Positions 13,603 through 27,565 are shown, numbered from the stretch's first letter. The stretch is DNA of 64,000 nucleotides from Lichenostomus cassidix (GCA_008360975.2 CM039182.1:32103566-32167565); one strand, 5' to 3'. Notes: generated by a model from the letters alone, not told the origin. Numbers and translations are program-made.

Positions 13603-15639
13603 TTGAGCTGTAAAGACAACTTTAAATCTTGATGAAATAGGAGGAAAAAGTTAAACATTCTATATTTATGAAATGAATTAATCTTTTATTGACAGTCAGG
13701 TTCTGAATTAAGAAATTTTAAAAGTAAAATCAGTATAATTTTTTGCTTGAAAAACAATATCACATTGCAAATTGTGTGGTATTGTGTTAATATCACAATA
13801 TTTTAACTGTTAGTACTATTGGAAATAATTATTGAAACAAGGCTTCCTTTCCTGGCAGCACAGGAAATCTTTCCAGCAAAAGTGGTTTTGCAAAGCTGAA
13901 GCATTTGAAAGTTGTAAGCCCAAAAGAAATTGAATTGCAAAAATATGACTTGCATGGATCTTAAACTGGGAGTCTGGAAATGGGTTTTGTGAAGGAATCA
14001 TCATTCTAAAAGAAATGGATTTAGCACCTTGTTAAGAGAAATATATCTGTCAGCTACAATTTCTACCTCAGCTCATCAGCAACAAAAAGATGAAGGAGCA
14101 GGCTAGTCTGGAAGCATGGAGAGAGTTATACCTTCTGACGTTCTCCTAAATACTCTCATTTGTAGTGCTTCACAATCTTTCATATAATATCCTTGGACCA
14201 TCTCTCTGAAGTGGAGAAGAGCCATGATTTTCATTTTACCAGTGGAATTCTGAAAATAGGGAAGCTAAACTCCTTTGATTTGGAACAAGCAGCTTGTTCA
14301 TGGTCACAGAGGAGATTTGTGGTGAAATGGAGAGAGAAGGCAGGCTGTTATAATCCCTAAGCTCATGCCCAGGTAGCAGGGCCATATTGTCTCTCTAGAG
14401 AAACTGTTTGATCTGGTCTTTAGCTGTAATTGATTCATATTGCAGCCAATAACATCCATCTCTAACACAGCAGCTTCTCCCGACCTGCACTGAGATGAAA
14501 GGCTCTGAAGAAACTGAAACGTTTCAAAAGCCCTGGAAGAGGTTGCCCTGGCAGATGAAGCCTTGTGTCCAGCTCATAGGTAGCTAATCCTCAATGCAAC
14601 TCAGTGAAGAGAGTGGAGGAGGCAGAAGGATTGGTTTATTAGAACAATAAACTGGGTGGTCCAGTTTTCTTAAGTTCTGCCTGAAGCTGGAAGATGGAAA
14701 CCTCAAGTCTAATTTCTCTATAAAGTTAGTGGACAGAGGTGAACCTCTAACTTGGTCCTGACTACCTGCACAGGTGTGTCTACCTTTCCCCATGGGGCCT
14801 TTTTTGGCCATGGCTGATACAAAACTCCTGCAGCACAGACATCTCAGTGGCTGAGTTAGGTTTCTATGTAAGTTCTGATGCTGGTATTATGTCTTTCCTT
14901 TCCATGGTGTGTTATGTGGCTCTCTCTGGGATGCCAACAGGAGAGATGACCACAGCATACGCCACAAGTTCATGGCTGATGCATCCACTGTCAAAGTACT
15001 TTGGTGTCTCTTCTTTGCCTGAGAATTCAAAATTCAGGTTTCTGATTCTCCTGTCCTCCAGGGTCCATAAATAGCAAGTATGTCGGTGTCCTGACTCTGG
15101 GGAACACAGACATTGCACCCTGACACAAATGCCTGCATTACACTGGTTGTGAAATGGGAGAAGGTGAAGGGAACACCCTGTGTGTACCTGAGCTGAGAGA
15201 GCAAAGCCTTCACTTGGGTGTTCTCAGGTTACTGATTTCTGACCAATGTAATTTTCCATATACCACAGCCACATATTTTATTTCCAAGGGTTACTTAAAT
15301 GTGCTCAAGGAAAATCTGTAAATACTTGAAAACACATAGTGAAAAAAACCAAACCAGGTGCTTGAGGAAAAATAGCCAATTCTTAACACATGATTACTAT
15401 TATTTTTATTTCAAGGTTAGCAATATAAGCAGAATGTTTGGTCATTTCTTGCCTATCAAATAACTGCCCTCATCATCATTTCTTTCCTGGTTATTCTTTG
15501 AGAGAGGAAATGAAGGAAAAGTGGGAAGTGGGAGGGAAAGAGTAGGTTTACAGTTGACTTGACAAACATTTTATCAGGGCCTATTGCAATAGGCAAGGAG
15601 TAATAGTTTTAAGCTGAAGGGGGGTTGATTTTGATGAGA
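13603..15639. other. intergenic, no gene seen
   Basis: AT-rich unique DNA with short chance frames only. No repeat family or RNA gene was recognised. Confidence 0.55.
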
Positions 15640-15862
15640 TACAAGTAAGAAAATTTTTACAGTGAGGGTAAAAACACTCATTGCCCAGAGGCTGCTCAGA
15701 GAGATGATGAATGCCCATCTCTGGAAACATTCAAGGTCAGGGTGGATGAGCCTCTGAGCAGCTTGGTCTAGTTGAGGATGACCCTGCTTAGTGCAAGTGG
15801 GGTTGAATAAGATGACCTTTAAAGCTCCCTTCCAACCCAGACCATTTTATGATCCTATGACT
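15640..15862 (+). mobile_element. CR1 LINE 3' end
   Basis: A 5'-truncated CR1 in forward orientation. It starts at the 'gaaaattttttacagtgagggt' type segment, passes 'cattgcccagaggctgc' and 'atctctggaaacattcaaggtcagg', and ends in 'gatgacctttaaagctcccttccaaccca' with decayed terminal octamers ('ttttatgatcctatgac') near 15862. Only the 3'UTR is present, so nothing coding remains. Confidence 0.93.
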
Positions 15863-16214
15863 TGAGCAGTTTTAAAGGATGTTTTCATTTCCTCCGCTTA
15901 TTTGCTCCCAGGAAGAGTTCAGACATAAGCAATCCACTTTTACTCATTTGAGCCAAAATACCAGGATAATTGTACCTGATGACATAAGTGGTGACTTCAT
16001 GCACTTTTGCAGGCACACATGCCTGCTCCAAGCCAGAATCTGTTCCTGATTTACCTCACTCAATATAAAGTTTCACACAGATAATTAGAGAAATACTTTA
16101 GTTCAAATGTGTCAACTAGTCAAGGCTGAGTTTGCCCTTTCTATGGTGTATTTATAAATGGTAGTGAGATATTCACTCTTATTATCAGAGGTGTATCTTC
16201 TCACTTTAAGCTGT

Positions 16215-16432
16215 ACAAAAAGGTAAACAAGCCCAACAAAACAAAACACAAGAAAACCCCCCAAAAAATCCCAACCCAAACCAAAAATACAAAAAAAAAA
16301 AAAAAAAGAGAAGAAAAAAAAGAAAGAAAAAACCACAAACAAACAAAAAAAGACCCCAACAAACTTTTTCCAAACAAAAAAACAGGTGACAATTTTTCTA
16401 AAAGGCACCATCAAACAAACAAGAAATTCAAT
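16215..16432. repeat. A-rich, A/C low-complexity tract
   Basis: About 200 bp made almost wholly of A and C on the plus strand, with CCAAAC/AAACCC-like words and two long A-runs near 16291-16320. On the minus strand it translates to Phe-rich low-complexity protein (16112-16414), which is a composition artefact and not a gene. Confidence 0.85.
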
Positions 16433-18654
16433 TCAGCTTTTATCTCTTAATGCCAGAAAGCAAGGAAGGTTCCATTTGGGTCAAATGCATGAGCTCCGTG
16501 ACTGGCACAACAAACAAATATTCAATGGAGTTGTAATTTAACCTAGAAACTGACTGGTCTGATTGAAAATAATGATGTCTGACTGCAGAGCCAGTGAGTT
16601 GGCCTTTGTTAATGCACAGCTAACCAAGACCTACCATGCACAGATACTGGAAAATCAATCAGCTATTCTAAGAAGTATTGGCAGATAAAATGCCCCGATT
16701 AATCACACAAACTATGCGTAGTCCCTTATTTCTGTAACTCTTGTTTGAAAATGATCACTGATACTTCTGAATGAACTCATTTAGTTGCTGGATATCCCAG
16801 CAGGGCTTTTTTGGAGCCAGATACAATTTGAACATCATTTGATGTATGAATCCTTAGGAAAGAACATAGCTGTGCATATAAACTGATATCAAGTGTATTT
16901 ATACACATAAAATGTGTATGTGTAAGCAACAAATGAGCTTTGCTTACTCTGCTGTATATCATAGCAAGCTGAGAATTATTAAATTACAATTGCTACATCA
17001 TGCTAATTTATTTTTTATTAGCAGCTTACCAGAACATTTTACTGCCGAATGTGTTATTTTCCTCCTCTATGTTTTTAATGCAGACATACAAGTAGGGTAA
17101 TGCACTGGTGCTTAAATAATTTAAACAATAGAGGTTTACCCAGCCTTCAGATAACTTGTTCGACTAAAGTTACACTTGTAAAAAGAGCTCAGTTACTCTT
17201 TCAGTGCATGGATACTAAATAATAGAGAGTCTCTTCTTTTTCTCCACAGATTCAATAGGAAGCAAAGGCAAGGTGAAATCACATTCAGTGTTTGGCAAAT
17301 ATATTTGTTTATGCAGCTGAAGGTGAAAGAGATCAAGAAGAATAGGTAGAAGAGAGGTTGAAAACCAGCAGAGATAATTCAGGAAAATGAATACATATTG
17401 CACATATGGTTATGGTATTTGAGGATCCCTTTTAAAGAATCATTTTCTTCAGTGAAGACACTCAACACAAGCCAGCAAAACAACTGCCCATCCTAAAGAG
17501 GGAAGATATCTATCTGCCGTTCATCCACATACAAACACTACCTATTTGTCTGAGCCTTTCTTCTCAGGACAGGTCTTCCTTTCTCAAATTGGCAGGAAGT
17601 AAAAACAAGTTACTGCAGCCCTCGTGAGAGTGAACTTAACTTTTCTACTCCTGAGTTCATGATTAGCGACTGGAGGGACACAGCAGCTGCACTTCCCTGG
17701 TCTCTGCCTGCACCTCTTCACTGGCTCTCAGAAAGGGCCACCCAGAGATCAGAGGCTGTGCTCGCTGTCAGGCTTGGACCAAACTTCACAGAGACTTTCT
17801 TTGGGTTGAAGCTTTTTGCTCTCCAACCACTTGTTTGAAGGTCAAAGAAGACAGGGGACAGCAGACAATGATGCAGAGAGCTCCCAATGGAAACATGCTG
17901 ATTAAGACCAAATGCTTGTGTTTTATTCTCTTTTCTCATGCTGAGGATTTGGCCATTCATGGATGTTTCTGTTGACATTACTGAAGCACCCCATTTCTCT
18001 CTGTTATTTGAGCTGAACCTGGAAGCATGCTGGGCTGCCATCCAGAAAACAGCTCATGAACACTCACTAAAAATATATTCGGGTACTGTTCTATCCAAAC
18101 ACATCTGTCCAGCAGATACTGTTGCTCAACAGAGTTTGCAAGCTGCCAGTTGCAACACTGGAACACAAGAGTTGTCATTGAGAAATTGATTAAAAGGGTA
18201 GCATTCAGTACAGGAATGAAAGCCCATGGGGAGCCTGGGGTTCCTCCCATGGCCTCCCACTCTACAGGTCTCTCAGAAAGGACATGGAGACCCTTTGGGT
18301 CAGGACTGGATGCAAGCAGCTATAACAAATTTAAGCCTCTCTCTGCCCTGCTCTTGCAGGCTGCCTTTGAAGCTCAGCCACTGAGGATACATAGAGGGGG
18401 ACAGCCAAATACAAAAGTAAGAGTGAAAGGGGGTTTCTGCAGCACCAGGACCACAGCCTTTTCCTCATACATCTTGCAGGTAGATGGCAGGACACCACTG
18501 CTCCTGCTGTAGGTCTCAATGAAGTGTCACAATGCTTTGTTTGGGTAAACATTGCTGTAATGCAAACAGCTCTCTCCTTTGGAAGAAATGTTTTCCAAGC
18601 ATAGCTGGTTTTCAAGCTTTTTCTTAAGTGGATGTATAAGCTATGAGGAGAAAA

Positions 18655-18758
18655 AGAAATACACAAAAAGACCCTACAAAAACCCCCAAACTAACCAAAA
18701 CCAAAACCAACCAAAGCAAAAAACCCCCACAACAACAAAAACCAAATCAAAGAGAGAA
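18655..18758. repeat. A/C low-complexity tract
   Basis: A run of CCAAAA, ACCAAA and CAACAA words with almost no G or T. It resembles the tracts near 16.2, 34.5 and 55.8 kb in composition but shows no fixed repeat unit. Confidence 0.8.
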
Positions 18759-21700
18759 TCTAGACAGGTTCATACCTGCCTCTGTTCTTGGTAATAGCTT
18801 TAAGATGTTAATGAAGTGATCCTTGTTATGGTTCAAGGAAAACATGTTCTTCGTATTTTTGCTATTCAAAACAATGCACAACATGAGAGGAAAATGTATT
18901 CAATTTTTTCTCATTCTGCCTTAACATAAAATTGCTCAGTGTTGTCTCTAATAAAACTAAAAATGAGGAACGAAAGTACAGATTGCTCTGTGCAAGGTCT
19001 GATTTTTTTGTGTGCATTATATTAACTATCTCTGCCCAATTTTGTGATAATAAGGCAAATAAGGAAAAAGCCTCAGTTGAAAACCCCAGCATACAATCAG
19101 CAATTACAAGTGGGTAGTGCTTCATTGTAGGGGTTTTTATGAACATTATGGATGGTAAGAGTCTTGTTTAAATATTTGAATATAATTTCCCAGAATCAGT
19201 TATGTACCCTCTTTGTAATGACTATTAATGGAGCTGTCTGTGCACTCACTACCCTGTTTTTTGAGACTGTGGCCTCTGAAATCTGCAATGTTAACTTGTC
19301 ATCTGCCTCTGTGCAAGGCCACTTTCAGCCACAGGTGGATAATGGGGTCCCAGGGTGGCACCACCAACAGGGAAGCTATGTAGAGCTGTAGAAGTGGGGA
19401 TACTTCTCCTATGGGAAGGCTGGAGCTCTACAGGGAACTCTGCAGCTCCCAAGGCAGGTTTAGCAAGAGACCAGAACGGTGTGACTTAATCAAAATTAAT
19501 CTGCTTGTAAAAATTCTGGAAGGCAGGCTAACCCACTCACATTGAGCTAGAATGAGGAGATTTGTATGCTGCAAAAACAGAAGCAAAAACGAAGTTCCCT
19601 CCCTGTTTCACATTCATAATTTCTAAGATTTAACAGACACGAAGATGATTAAAGACATATTTAGAACAAAAAAGGACTGATAAAGAAATTCTCCAAAGTT
19701 TAAATGTAGTAGAATTTTGATGAAGGACCATTTAGGTTCTAACAAAAGTCTCTAGTATGGAGAGCTGAAGACTCTCAGAGCATTAATGAACCTCTCCAGA
19801 ATACAAAGAAGCTGAAGCACACCTCTGAATTACCAGTTAATACTGCAGAAATTGATCACTTCCTTATATATCATAGTCTTTCTAAGTCCTGCCTTAAGCA
19901 CTTAAAACACAGTGCTATTAGTCAAAAAATAATTATTTGTTAATTGATTTTGTGAAATTCTCATCCACTAGGTAATTCATATGCTGGATTGGGCTAGGGA
20001 AAAAACATAGTTTCTTTCTAACAAAAGCAGTAGTGCTACAAAGAAAAGGGGAAGAATTTGGGGTTCCTCTTGGTCAAAGAAAAAGAGTAAAGATGTCCAA
20101 AAGGAGATGAAAACATTTGAAGAACCAGATTGTGCACAGGAGGAAATTATGGTACTTTCATGCATCCAGTGGAAATTTTACTCTGCATAAAAGTGCATGC
20201 ATAAGCCCACACTTGTGCAATGTACAACTCTAGGAAAGGTGCAGGCACAGACAACATGACTAAAGCTGGCTTTGCCTTCATATGATTGATAAAGACTCAG
20301 TGATTTTACCCTTATGCACTTTGTCTGTTTGTATCTTGGCTGCACTGCTGCTTGCACCCTTCGTTTGCCACACCAAACATCCTGAATTGAACCTGAAAAA
20401 TGTTACTTGCCAGGGTGACATACACTTCTGGGGTGGAAGACACCTCTTGCTCACCTCATCCTCTATATGTTTCTGGAGTCTGGTGCTGCTCTGGAAATGT
20501 CCTTTTTTGGGAGTATCTACCATCTGCTTTTGAAACAAATTTTTCCCACTGAACACCATTCAATGATCTATTTGCTCACATCAGCTGCTCCACCGAGTAC
20601 TGCCAGGGCAAGGGTAAGGGAGGCTTTCATTCTGGTGGGGCTGCAAAAGAATAATCCCCCCAAGCAGAACCAAAGGAAAGAAGTAAAATCTATAAGTGGT
20701 TTGTGCCCAGGCACTGAATCATTTAGCACAAAAAAATTTAAAAAAAAGATCCGTGAGTTGACTGAAAAAACCCGTACCTGCAATGTGTTTGGAACTGGCA
20801 AACATTTCAGCTGCTCCTCATAAAATGCTTTTGTCAATGGTTTATGATCTGTGCATTTGCTTCCCGCATGACAAAACCAAACGGAGACATGCACATGAGA
20901 AACACACTGGCATTCATCTGTCTGAGTCAAATTCTGTTGGATCTGAATGCTCAATAGTTACAGAAGAATCTGGATTGAGTTGAACTTGCATGAACCAAGC
21001 CAAATTTGTAATTACAAGGCCTGGCAAGGTGTATATCTCTTTCCTGCTTATTTTGTATTTGCCATTGTTAACAGCAAGTGATTGCCTCTGTTATTCACAT
21101 GCCAGTCTCAAACCTATGGAGAATTCAGAGAGATTAGAAGCTTGATCTGAGAGACATTGAAAACATAAGGCCCAAATTAAAGCACTCTGCAAGTAAAGTG
21201 AAGGTTTTTAACTATCAAAATGCAGGAAGCAGTGGGTGGCAGATGGTATTTTTCTTCCATTTAATTTGACAGTTTAGAATATCAGCTATTGTTTTGTGAA
21301 AGAAATAGGTACATTTAGATTAAATCTTGAGTTACATACCAAACAACAAAGTCATAGATATGACTTCTCCTTTTATTGCAAACTGGTTCTATGAGGAATT
21401 ATTCCTCTTACTGCTTTTTTTCTCTATCTTTACATGACTTTTGTGTTCATGCCCTTTCTACCAACATCATTCTACATGTTTCAGTGCATGTACCTTTACA
21501 AAAAATGTTGTAATTTGTAGACAGGTTTTGCTTTCTTCCTTTTTGTTTATCTTCTGCATGTTATTCTCACGAAGCAAATAGTACTTCCCCTTCCAGTTAC
21601 ACTCAGTTTTGTCCCATAAACATGTAGTAAAGGCTGAAGTTCCTACAGGCTGACCTGTTGCTTGTTGCAGGCTGTAGGACTTTCCTAAGCTGATTTGTGT

Positions 21701-21849
21701 TTCATGTAGAGTACTGGCTTTTGAACTATATTCAATCTTTCTTTAAAAATTGTCAGTAGCAGAAAATGTGGTTTTACCACAACCAGAGTTTGCATCGTAT
21801 CTCCATTGTATCTCCAGCCTTAACTCTCATTTACTTGCTTTTCGTTGCT

Positions 21850-23500
21850 GAATTGAATAATCCATTAATGAAGTTGTATCCCTTGTAAGTACTTACAAAC
21901 TCATCAAATTACTTTTTAACCTTTTCTTTAATTAATTAAATTGACTGAATTTCTGCAGTGTTACTAAGAGATGCTTTCTCTTGTTCTTTAATCTTTCTCT
22001 GTGCTGCCGTGATTCCTCTCTGTTATCAATGTCCTTTCCAGAACATGATATTCCAGTTGTGATTACATCAATGTTCAGTGCAAAACCAGGACCAGCTCCA
22101 CATCTTTTTAAGAGATCTGGGGCTCCTTTTTTGGCCACAGAACTGAACTGAGAACATATGTTCTTTCCTAGGAGTTATGAGATTTCATATTCATCAGGGA
22201 CATTGTTTTTCCAAATTGAATCCCCAGAGATGCCTTACTTCCTTTGTTTCAAAGACATGTGACCACCAGCTGGTCTTATTAAAGTGGTTTTTATTTATGT
22301 CCACCTTGCCATGGGGTAAAATTTGGCTAAGCATTGAATGTTTGCTTTTATATTTCCATTTTATATGTCTTTCTGTTGGTCTATGTATATGTGGGAGAAA
22401 GTGGGCAATTTTTGATGTGCAGTAATACCATACATCACTTCTGACGCATCACAGAGTGCTTTAAATCCCTCTGCATCACCCATCCATCATCTTAATTATA
22501 TATTTCTCACCCAGTCTTTGTGTTATCTATGGTTCTCATCAATGAGGGCTTTATGCTTCTTCCTTCCACATCTGAAGCAAAAAATTTAACTGGTGTAGGA
22601 CTGGATCCCCACTGAACTTCACTGAAAGCACACATCTTTGCAGTGGCATTCTGGTATTTAAGCACTTGCCAGCTTTAATCCCTTTAATGTGTGTGGTGTT
22701 GATTCGCAGCATCCTCAATCAACCTTTTTTGCAATATATGGTACTGACTGCATAGGATGTCTTGTAGAAGCCCAAATATAGTGACATCATTAGCTCTATC
22801 AGGCAATTTTCAATCTATTCAGACAAAGATATCAAGTTAGCTTGGTGCATCTATTTGCCAAGAAAACCCCACTGAGTGGGGATAATTACAATGCCTCCCT
22901 TTTGTTCCTTATTAATTGGTTCCAGTATCAGCCATTCCTTTATCTTGCCTGTGACCAGTCTGAAAATCTTGCAATTACCTAGAGTTGTATTATTCATTTT
23001 CTCTTAATTTTTATTTTAATACTAGTGTTACCTTACTTTTACTCATTTTCTTAAACTTTCCTGGTATTACAAGAGTTATTGAAAAGATCAACACCAATGG
23101 TCTGGAGTGGCTTACATGTAGACTCCTTTTAGACTCTCACATATTCATTTTGAGACTTAGAGCTATAAATATGTCTAAAACCAGTAGTTCTTATTTGATA
23201 TCTTCTGATGCACTGTTGGAGTGAAAATTGCTTCATGATTTTCTTATGAAATGATCACATCATCTGATCCCTGGCCAAAGATACAGCAGTTATTTATTGA
23301 ACACTTCTGCCTTTTCTGGATTATTTTTGGCAGTTTTATAATTTCCAGTCCCACTGTTAGAATTCCTTCCGCTCCCTTTGTGTTCAAAATGTCTTTGTGA
23401 CTGTTGTTAACCCTATTTACCATAGATTTGCATTCTTCACTTACTAGTTTTCTTGTATTAAAAGTCTAAGCTTGTAATCTCTATTAAAGTCTACATAATC
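21850..23500 (-). mobile_element. ancient CR1-group LINE relic
   Basis: About 1.65 kb aligns in order with the reverse complement of an old amniote CR1 LINE (ORF2 C-terminal half). Landmarks on the plus strand are 'gttgtatcccttgtaagtac' near 21870, the 'ccagaacatgatattccag' region near 22037, and 'ctgcatcacccatccatcatctt' near 22471. They continue with 'ccagctttaatccctttaatgtgtg' near 22669, 'gatatcaagttagcttg' near 22829, and 'tccttattaattggttccagtatcagccattcctttatcttgcctg' near 22905-22950. The last is 'tatttattgaacacttctgccttttctg' near 23290. The element encoded a reverse transcriptase on the minus strand but is now riddled with stops and indels. Its divergence is far greater than that of the short CR1 copies, so I infer an insertion that predates modern birds. 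The consensus comparison is from memory; edges are approximate. Confidence 0.8.
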
Positions 23501-23504
23501 ATCA

Positions 23505-23549
23505 ATTTTCTTTTGTTTTTTTGTTTCTTTTCTTTTTTTTTCCCCCCCA
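23505..23549. repeat. pyrimidine (T/C) tract
   Basis: About 45 bp, mostly T with two G interruptions, ending in seven C and then AG. It looks like an acceptor-type polypyrimidine tract, but no open exon with support follows. It may simply mark the old edge of the adjacent LINE relic. Confidence 0.7.
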
Positions 23550-26500
23550 GTTGTGACCTTTACTTTTGTAACAAGCAAGAATTGTTTTGTAGCTGGTGTG
23601 GTCTTGAAGGTCAGTGGTCAGTCACAGATTCACACTTTCATCCCCAGTGATTTGGACTCACGAGGGCTGGCAACTTCTCTAGAAATAATCTCAACGAAGA
23701 AACGGAGCAATAAGTGAAATAAAAGCAAGAGTTATGTAAGCAGTAAGGTTCCAAGAGGTGTCACCTGTCAGAGGTGACCAGGCTGTTCATCAGACACTAT
23801 TCAGCCAAGAGTGCCTTGCCTGTCTCAGGGATGAGAAAGCAGTTCAGTTGTGTTGACAAAAGGTGTGCTGGAGCCTTGTCTTCATGGCCAGAGAGCTGCC
23901 CTGGGTCATTGTAGCTGTTAATGCAGATTTCCTGTGTGCTTCCAACTATCTGGTTGGGTTTAGGGAGGCTTTGTTTGACTTTTGCCCACATACTGCTGCT
24001 ACACATACTTAAAAAACCAAAAATCTAAAACCTGGGAATATAAACTCAAGGATAATACCACCATAGCAATGCAAAAGTAATGTCATATTAATTTTGCACT
24101 GCAAGGTCGTTACATTAAAAGCAAATGTGTTATTTCATCACGGTGGTGAAGCCTACCACAATTCAACAGCACTGCTGAGCATGGCAAAGCTACAGTAGGG
24201 ACTGGTTTGATCACTGGTTTGACCTTTAAAAGTGGATAATTTTTTAATGTGATTTTTCTTCTGTTAAAAAAATTATTGTCTGCAAACTTCTGAGAAATGT
24301 GGAACTCCTCTGAACAATGAAGACCATAAAAAAATACTGAACAGGTATCCAAGCAAATGCCAGAAAATCTTTGCAATAAATTTTGTGATTGTGTCACTAA
24401 TATTCTTATAACTGGAGTAATTTCAGCTGACTGAAATCAAGTCTTCTATGAAATAAATGAATTGCACCATGCAGTTGAGATTTTGTTTCTTGAGAACAAT
24501 GCTTTGTTGGTTCCATTTGAACACAATGAAGTTTACAAATGATCACAGGTTTGGCAAGTTCTTATACACCCAGGAACAGATGTACAACTACCTTAAAAGA
24601 TATGAATAATTTATATGGTTGCAGACAAATACTGTGGGGAGGGGCACCTTAGGAAAATCAGATCTAGTGAATGTCTTTTCCCCTCCTCAATGAAGTACAT
24701 TTTTCTGCATTGATTTCTGATTATATTTATTTGTTAATTTGATCTGTGTAAAAAGGATGAGGGTTTTTGCCAATAAGTTGGTTGTGAATGATTGCTGACT
24801 CTTTAGCAGTGAGGTGACAGTCTCCCATTACCAGGAGGCCACAGAATTATTTGGGGACTTGTGCAGAGTGCTGGCAGATGTCAGCTTAATCACATTGATT
24901 ACTTCAAACACACATGGGCAACAAATGGGAAGGAAAGGATCAAACCTGGATGAACAACAACAGTGCTATCTCACATCCAAGCCTTTCAGGATTCAAAGGA
25001 TGGGCATCCTGTGTAAGAAGCCTGTGCTTTGCCAGGTACATTTTGCAGAGCAAAGGCTAAAAGCTGTACCAATATATTCTCCCATGAAGCTTTGCTTGGA
25101 GCTTTGGAAAATCTGAACACCTGATCTGCTCTCTTCCTTGTAGACCATCCCTCCAGCTATCAGCAGAGCCCTGGTGCTGCACATGTAGCACAGCTGGCAT
25201 TGTGCCACCTTTGGCTTCCAGCCTACAGCTGCTCCCTTCATCCGACCCACTCTGATGCTTCCCAAAATTTGGTTCTTATTCGAGCATTACAGCCCTCCTT
25301 TTCCTGCTTTGGGGGGAGGTTAGCATCATGCTTAAAGAGAGCCAAAAGTATTTCAGTCTGTTCCTTCTCTCATGGGAGAGTATAGAAAGAAAGGCACTTC
25401 TGCAAGATGTTAAACTCAAATATAATCATGATGATGTCAGGGTAGGTAACTCCATATTTTCTTTCACAATCTCTCAGCAGGCAACAATTAACAGGTGAGA
25501 CCACAGATAGCACAGCAGCGCCACATGAAACCTTAATGTCGTCTATTTGCATAAATAACACCACTATTAGTTTTAATAAAGAAATATATGATCTCTATGT
25601 TTTAAGATGACATTGAGAAAGTAGGATCTCCTGGAAGATTCCCTGTTGTAATGGGCCTCTATCTTAGGTGAATTTCTCTGCAGCCCCCTGCCTTTTCGAT
25701 TGGATGATAAGGAGTGTCTGGATCAGTGATTAAACCAAGAGCCTATTTTGCCTCTGGATAGCCAAAGCTAGCAGAGGAAAATCCCACCCTGTATTACCCT
25801 GAAATTAAAAAGTCTATCCCCTCAGTCTCTAATCTTAGATCTGCTTTCAAAAAATGCTGCAACTTTGGCACTTAGGGTTTCCTGTGCTGCATGCCATGAC
25901 AAGCAATAAAGCATTCAACACACACAAAATTACTATACCCTAGAAAGTTAACTCTTAGCTGTGTCAATGTTGCAGGACAGGAAGCAAAAATAATTCTGAC
26001 TGCATGGACTGTGAATCTGCAAGGAGAGAAGATGGGTTTTTTTGAGTATAATATCCACATTTTTAGCGAGCTGATGTTTTTCAGCTCCAGTGCCTTGGAT
26101 GTAGATGAATTCACTTCCGTACACATATCAGTAAGTGGTAATATTCTGCGAATGAGCACACATAGCAGGCTTTTTCAGAAGCCTTTGCAGATGCCTTTCT
26201 TATATCTGCCTCTCTGATTTACTCCCTGCAGGTAAGAAGTGTGACAGTTCTCTGTGTGAGTGTGATTGGATTCTTCAGTCCTTGGCACAATCCCATCACC
26301 CTCTGATATCTCTTATGTTTCAGGCAGGTCTTTGTTGCTTCAGTTTCAGGCAGAGTCACTCAGCACAATCTTACAGTGTAGCCTGTTTTGATTTCTCTCA
26401 CTTTTTCTCCTATTTCCCTCTTTAACAGGATTGAAGTCAAGATGTGTACTGAAGCAGAGAACGGTTAATTCTAGTAATTTTGTCTGTCTTTAAGTCATGA

Positions 26501-27280
26501 CAACTTTGCCAAGTTCCTCATCTTGTACATATGAAAAATCACTTTCAGCAGGAAGAATTTGTTTATTTCTGCTATTGATGCTTGATTAATTTGCTTTAAA
26601 CTACTATCTTCTTGTAAGCTGCTCCTTACTGACTTTGGTCTCAGTAGTAGATGTGCTGCCAGAAGCAGCATTCAGCTCTCCATCCTACTAACCTGTCAGG
26701 ATTTCTTGTTGTTCTGAGGGAATGGGAAAGAGGAGAAGGTATAGCAGAACAAACGTCATTACAGTTGCAAATATTGGGTTTGGTTTGGTTGTTACTTATT
26801 TGAGTATCACTGTGTTACTGTCAAAACTGTGCACTGCACCGTGTGTCCTCAGGACAATTGCTCATGCCCCTCTGACCTTGTTGCAGCATTTCAGAAGTCT
26901 CTTGGCTGTGTTTTGTGGAAAAGAAAAGCAACAACTTTCATTATGAAATTCCACTAGGCTTTATATTTCTGATTTCCAGTCATACGTTGCTGTGACTGTG
27001 AGTCAAATGCTTGCAGGGCTTTTGCTGTGAACATTGCTTTAAATAGAAAAGAATTTATTTGTTTTACGTCTTGGGTCTGCAACTCACAGTCAGATGGCTG
27101 TACAGGAGCCACTTTTGCATCACCAGAAGTAGTTCAAGCCTAGCAGAGCTGCCTTTCCTTTCCCTTCCCTGCTGGAGGGCAGGAGGTGTCATGCAGACGG
27201 GTCGGTGGCTCAGAGTGGTAGCTCACTGGCTGTGGTGTCACAGCACCATGGAAGGAGATGGCAGTCCCTTCCTCAGTGTG
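23550..27280. other. intergenic, no gene seen
   Basis: Unique AT-rich DNA. The reading frames are about 100 codons or shorter, with no recognisable motif. No known repeat was identified. Confidence 0.5.
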
Positions 27281-27565
27281 GGAATCACAGGCACAGAGTG
27301 GTTTGTGTTGGAAGAGACCTTAAAGATCATCTAGTTCCACCCCTTTGCCATGGGCAGGGACACCTTCCATTAGACCAGGTCTCTCAGGGCCCCATCCAAG
27401 CTGGCCTTGAGCACTTCCAGGGATGGAGGATCTGCAACTTCTCTAGATAATCTGTGCCAGGGCCTCACCACCCTCAGAGTGAAGAATTTCTTCCCAATAT
27501 CTAATACAAACCTACTGTTTCACACTTTAAAACCATTAGGCCCTTGTCCTGTCACCCATCTCCCT
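27281..27565 (-). mobile_element. CR1 LINE 3' end (minus)
   Basis: A reverse-oriented CR1 tail. It reads from 'ggaatcacaggcacagagtgg' (decayed terminal octamers), through 'tgttggaagagaccttaaagatcatctag', 'gccatgggcagggacaccttcc' and 'agaatttcttcccaatatct', to 'cccttgtcctgtcac' near 27541. It is a 5'-truncated copy carrying only the 3'UTR and the very end of ORF2. Confidence 0.95.

Larger units (their letters stand above)
15863..21849. other. intergenic, no gene seen
   Basis: AT-rich unique DNA interrupted by the A/C-rich tracts listed separately. Frames of up to about 128 codons (20568-20954 minus) have no recognisable domain. No exon of a known NPY neighbour was seen. Confidence 0.5.

Noticed and set aside
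16112..16414. Phe-rich membrane-like protein on the minus strand
   Set aside because: The hydrophobic run is a translation of the A/C low-complexity tract and has no other support.
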